A stretch of DNA of 64,000 nt from Candidatus Rifleibacteriota bacterium (GTDB lineage: Bacteria > Muiribacteriota > Ozemobacteria > Ozemobacterales > Ozemobacteraceae): contig JADFZL010000008.1 in NCBI GenBank assembly GCA_015232575.1, forward strand, positions 1-64,000, in the 5' to 3' direction. The position numbers were made by a program, and so were the translations under genes. The first letter of the stretch is position 1. Each line of letters begins with the position of its first letter. Shown here piece by piece: positions 62,963-64,000 of this stretch. The notes under the pieces were generated by a model. That model ran no database searches. It was given only the letters and a program-made list of their open reading frames with translations, and had not been told where the DNA came from.

Positions 62963-63543
62963 TCTGGAAACTCCTGTATCTTTTAAAGAGACATCAGCCT
63001 CTGCTGACTCAGCTTCAAAAATAACAATTGAAGCTCTCTGCAAGATATCATAGCCATTTCTGAATGTCAAAACTTTGAATTCCGAAAAAGAAACTTTATT
63101 GAACATTTGGATCTGCTCAATAATTCAAACCTCGACCAGTTATACAGATGGCAAGAAGAGCCTTTCAGACTGAAGACTTGCCATCCATTCCATAAGATTC
63201 CTGTCAGGATAAGGTTTTGAAAACTCCGAAATCATACATGTATCAGGAATGTCATTTCGATCAGCGGATGACTCACGTTGTTCTGAATGACACTTTGCCA
63301 TATTTTATCGTTTAGCCTGCTGTTCAAAATAATGGCTATTATATTTGCAAAAAAATGATCCCTTGGGATATAATCTTCTCCAGTATCGTTTTATTCCATA
63401 TTTTAAACCTGTTTTATGAACATTTTGTGTCTTCTCAGGATGTCGCGTCTACCATCTCACCGAATCATTGAGAGTGCGCAACATTTTTTCGAAGAGTTCC
63501 GGTTGTCGGTTCCCTTGAAACCCTTTATGGAGGAAGTTATCTC
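62963..63543. other. Intergenic region between the cyclase and the nuclease gene
   Basis: A diverged palindromic repeat copy lies at 63251-63291 (GTCATTTCGA mirrored by a degenerate TTCTGAATGAC). The in-frame extension of the cyclase gene covers 62963-63106 but probably is not translated. Apart from the candidate promoter at 63345 I see no other feature. Confidence 0.4.
63345..63374 (+). promoter_or_regulatory. Candidate promoter of the nuclease gene
   Basis: TTGCAA, an 18-bp spacer and TATAAT precede the gene at 63544 by 170 bp. The -10 is perfect, the -35 weak. Confidence 0.4.
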
Positions 63544-64000
63544 ATGCTTATAGCAAATCCGATTTATGACAGTGTGTTTAGATATCTCCTGAATGATAAA
63601 AAAATTGCGAAGATAATTTTGTCTACAATGCTGGACAAGGAAATCGCAGAACTGGAAATTAAACCAACCGAAACGCCCATTCCTGATGATAATATGCCTG
63701 TGAAATATTCTGTTTTCAGATTGGATTTTGCTGCCAAAATAAAAGCAGAAGACGGCACCCTTACTTCTGTAATAATTGAAATGCAGAAAGCAAAACTTCC
63801 TAATGATATATTGCGCTTCAGGCGTTATATTGCATCTACTTACCAATCTACTGATAATACGTACAAGGTTAAATCGCAAAAAACCAATAAAAACACTGTC
63901 GAGAAAGCAAAAACTATTGCAAAATCGCGAACTGTCGGAATCCCAATTTACCCTGTTTACATTCTCGGACATTTGCTGGAAAATGCCAATTTTCCTGTAA
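63544..64000 (+). CDS. PD-(D/E)XK nuclease of the Rpn/transposase-associated type, cut by the window end
   Basis: The reading frame is open from the ATG at 63544 to the last base (152 codons), so the gene is partial here. It begins MLIANPIYDSVFRYLLNDKKIA, matching the start of Rpn/PDDEXK-2 family proteins in pieces, and shows RLDFAAKIK and VIIEMQKAK, the Asp and Glu-x-Gln-Lys of the nuclease core. GGAGGAAG is 7 nt upstream. Such proteins nick DNA and often travel with recombination activity. Its strand and start are certain; the length is not. Confidence 0.8.
   Translation, partial: MLIANPIYDSVFRYLLNDKKIAKIILSTMLDKEIAELEIKPTETPIPDDNMPVKYSVFRLDFAAKIKAEDGTLTSVIIEMQKAKLPNDILRFRRYIASTYQSTDNTYKVKSQKTNKNTVEKAKTIAKSRTVGIPIYPVYILGHLLENANFPV

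Noticed and set aside
1..64000. CRISPR arrays
   Set aside because: No regularly spaced direct repeats with unique spacers; the repeats present are dispersed and palindromic.
1..64000. Sigma-54 (-24/-12) promoters to match the two AAA+ regulators
   Set aside because: No TGGCAC-N5-TTGC-like sequence in a suitable intergenic place was found by eye.

Overview
The window looks like chromosome from an uncharacterised Gram-negative-type, anaerobic bacterium with about 40% GC. An outer-membrane barrel protein ending in Phe, dTDP-sugar synthesis genes and an O-antigen-ligase-like protein point to an outer membrane. An aldehyde:ferredoxin oxidoreductase with tungstate uptake and a 2-oxoacid:ferredoxin oxidoreductase point to ferredoxin-based anaerobic metabolism. 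Signalling is heavy: two class III cyclases, two histidine kinases, and two AAA+ regulators of the sigma-54 type. My guess is a candidate phylum such as Riflebacteria, but nothing in the window proves it.

Layout. 1-0.4 kb: four tRNA genes (Val-Asp-Phe-Cys, minus strand) with their own promoter and terminator. 0.4-6.5 kb: a DsrE-like protein, an outer-membrane protein, a sensor cyclase and a divergent PAS histidine kinase. 6.5-10.9 kb: AdoMet decarboxylase, membrane spermidine synthase, DUF350, a small membrane protein and DUF4178, which form a polyamine/membrane cluster. 11-20 kb: a papain-like secreted protein, gmk behind a terminator-like leader, FecR protein, PAS-AAA-Fis regulator, a GspE-like membrane protein without its ATPase half, and a coiled-coil/HTH membrane protein. 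20-25 kb: DUF711 plus ACT pair, PHP phosphoesterase, rfbA and rfbB. 25.7-28.9 kb: korA-korB-folA, clearly higher in GC than its surroundings and flanked by copies of a dispersed repeat. 29-36 kb: nitrilase-surE, then ptsI-DUF192-O-antigen ligase/TPR. 36-43 kb: P-type ATPase with an overlapping NtrC-type response regulator, an M4 peptidase and a secreted protein. 43.6-53.7 kb: prfC, a fused MFS/spermidine synthase, an MFS transporter, a sensor-hybrid kinase-response regulator operon and an M50 peptidase. 53.8-61.3 kb: a tungsten/aldehyde oxidoreductase region (ferredoxin, aor, ThiS-like carrier, small Cys protein, MobB-like P-loop protein, tupA, moeA, tupB, tupC). 61.7-64 kb: a cyclase-RDD fusion and the start of a PD-(D/E)XK nuclease gene that runs off the window.

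Intergenic DNA is rich in dispersed palindromic repeats. I see a roughly 65-bp palindrome family (at least eleven full or partial copies), a 120-bp MITE-like element with 17-bp terminal inverted repeats (two copies in opposite orientation), two composite elements with about 19-bp ends, and several shorter families. Many apparent small reading frames are translations of these repeats. Good sigma-70 promoters (TTGACA-like, 17-18 bp, TATAAT-like) can be read in front of several genes; no -24/-12 promoter was found.
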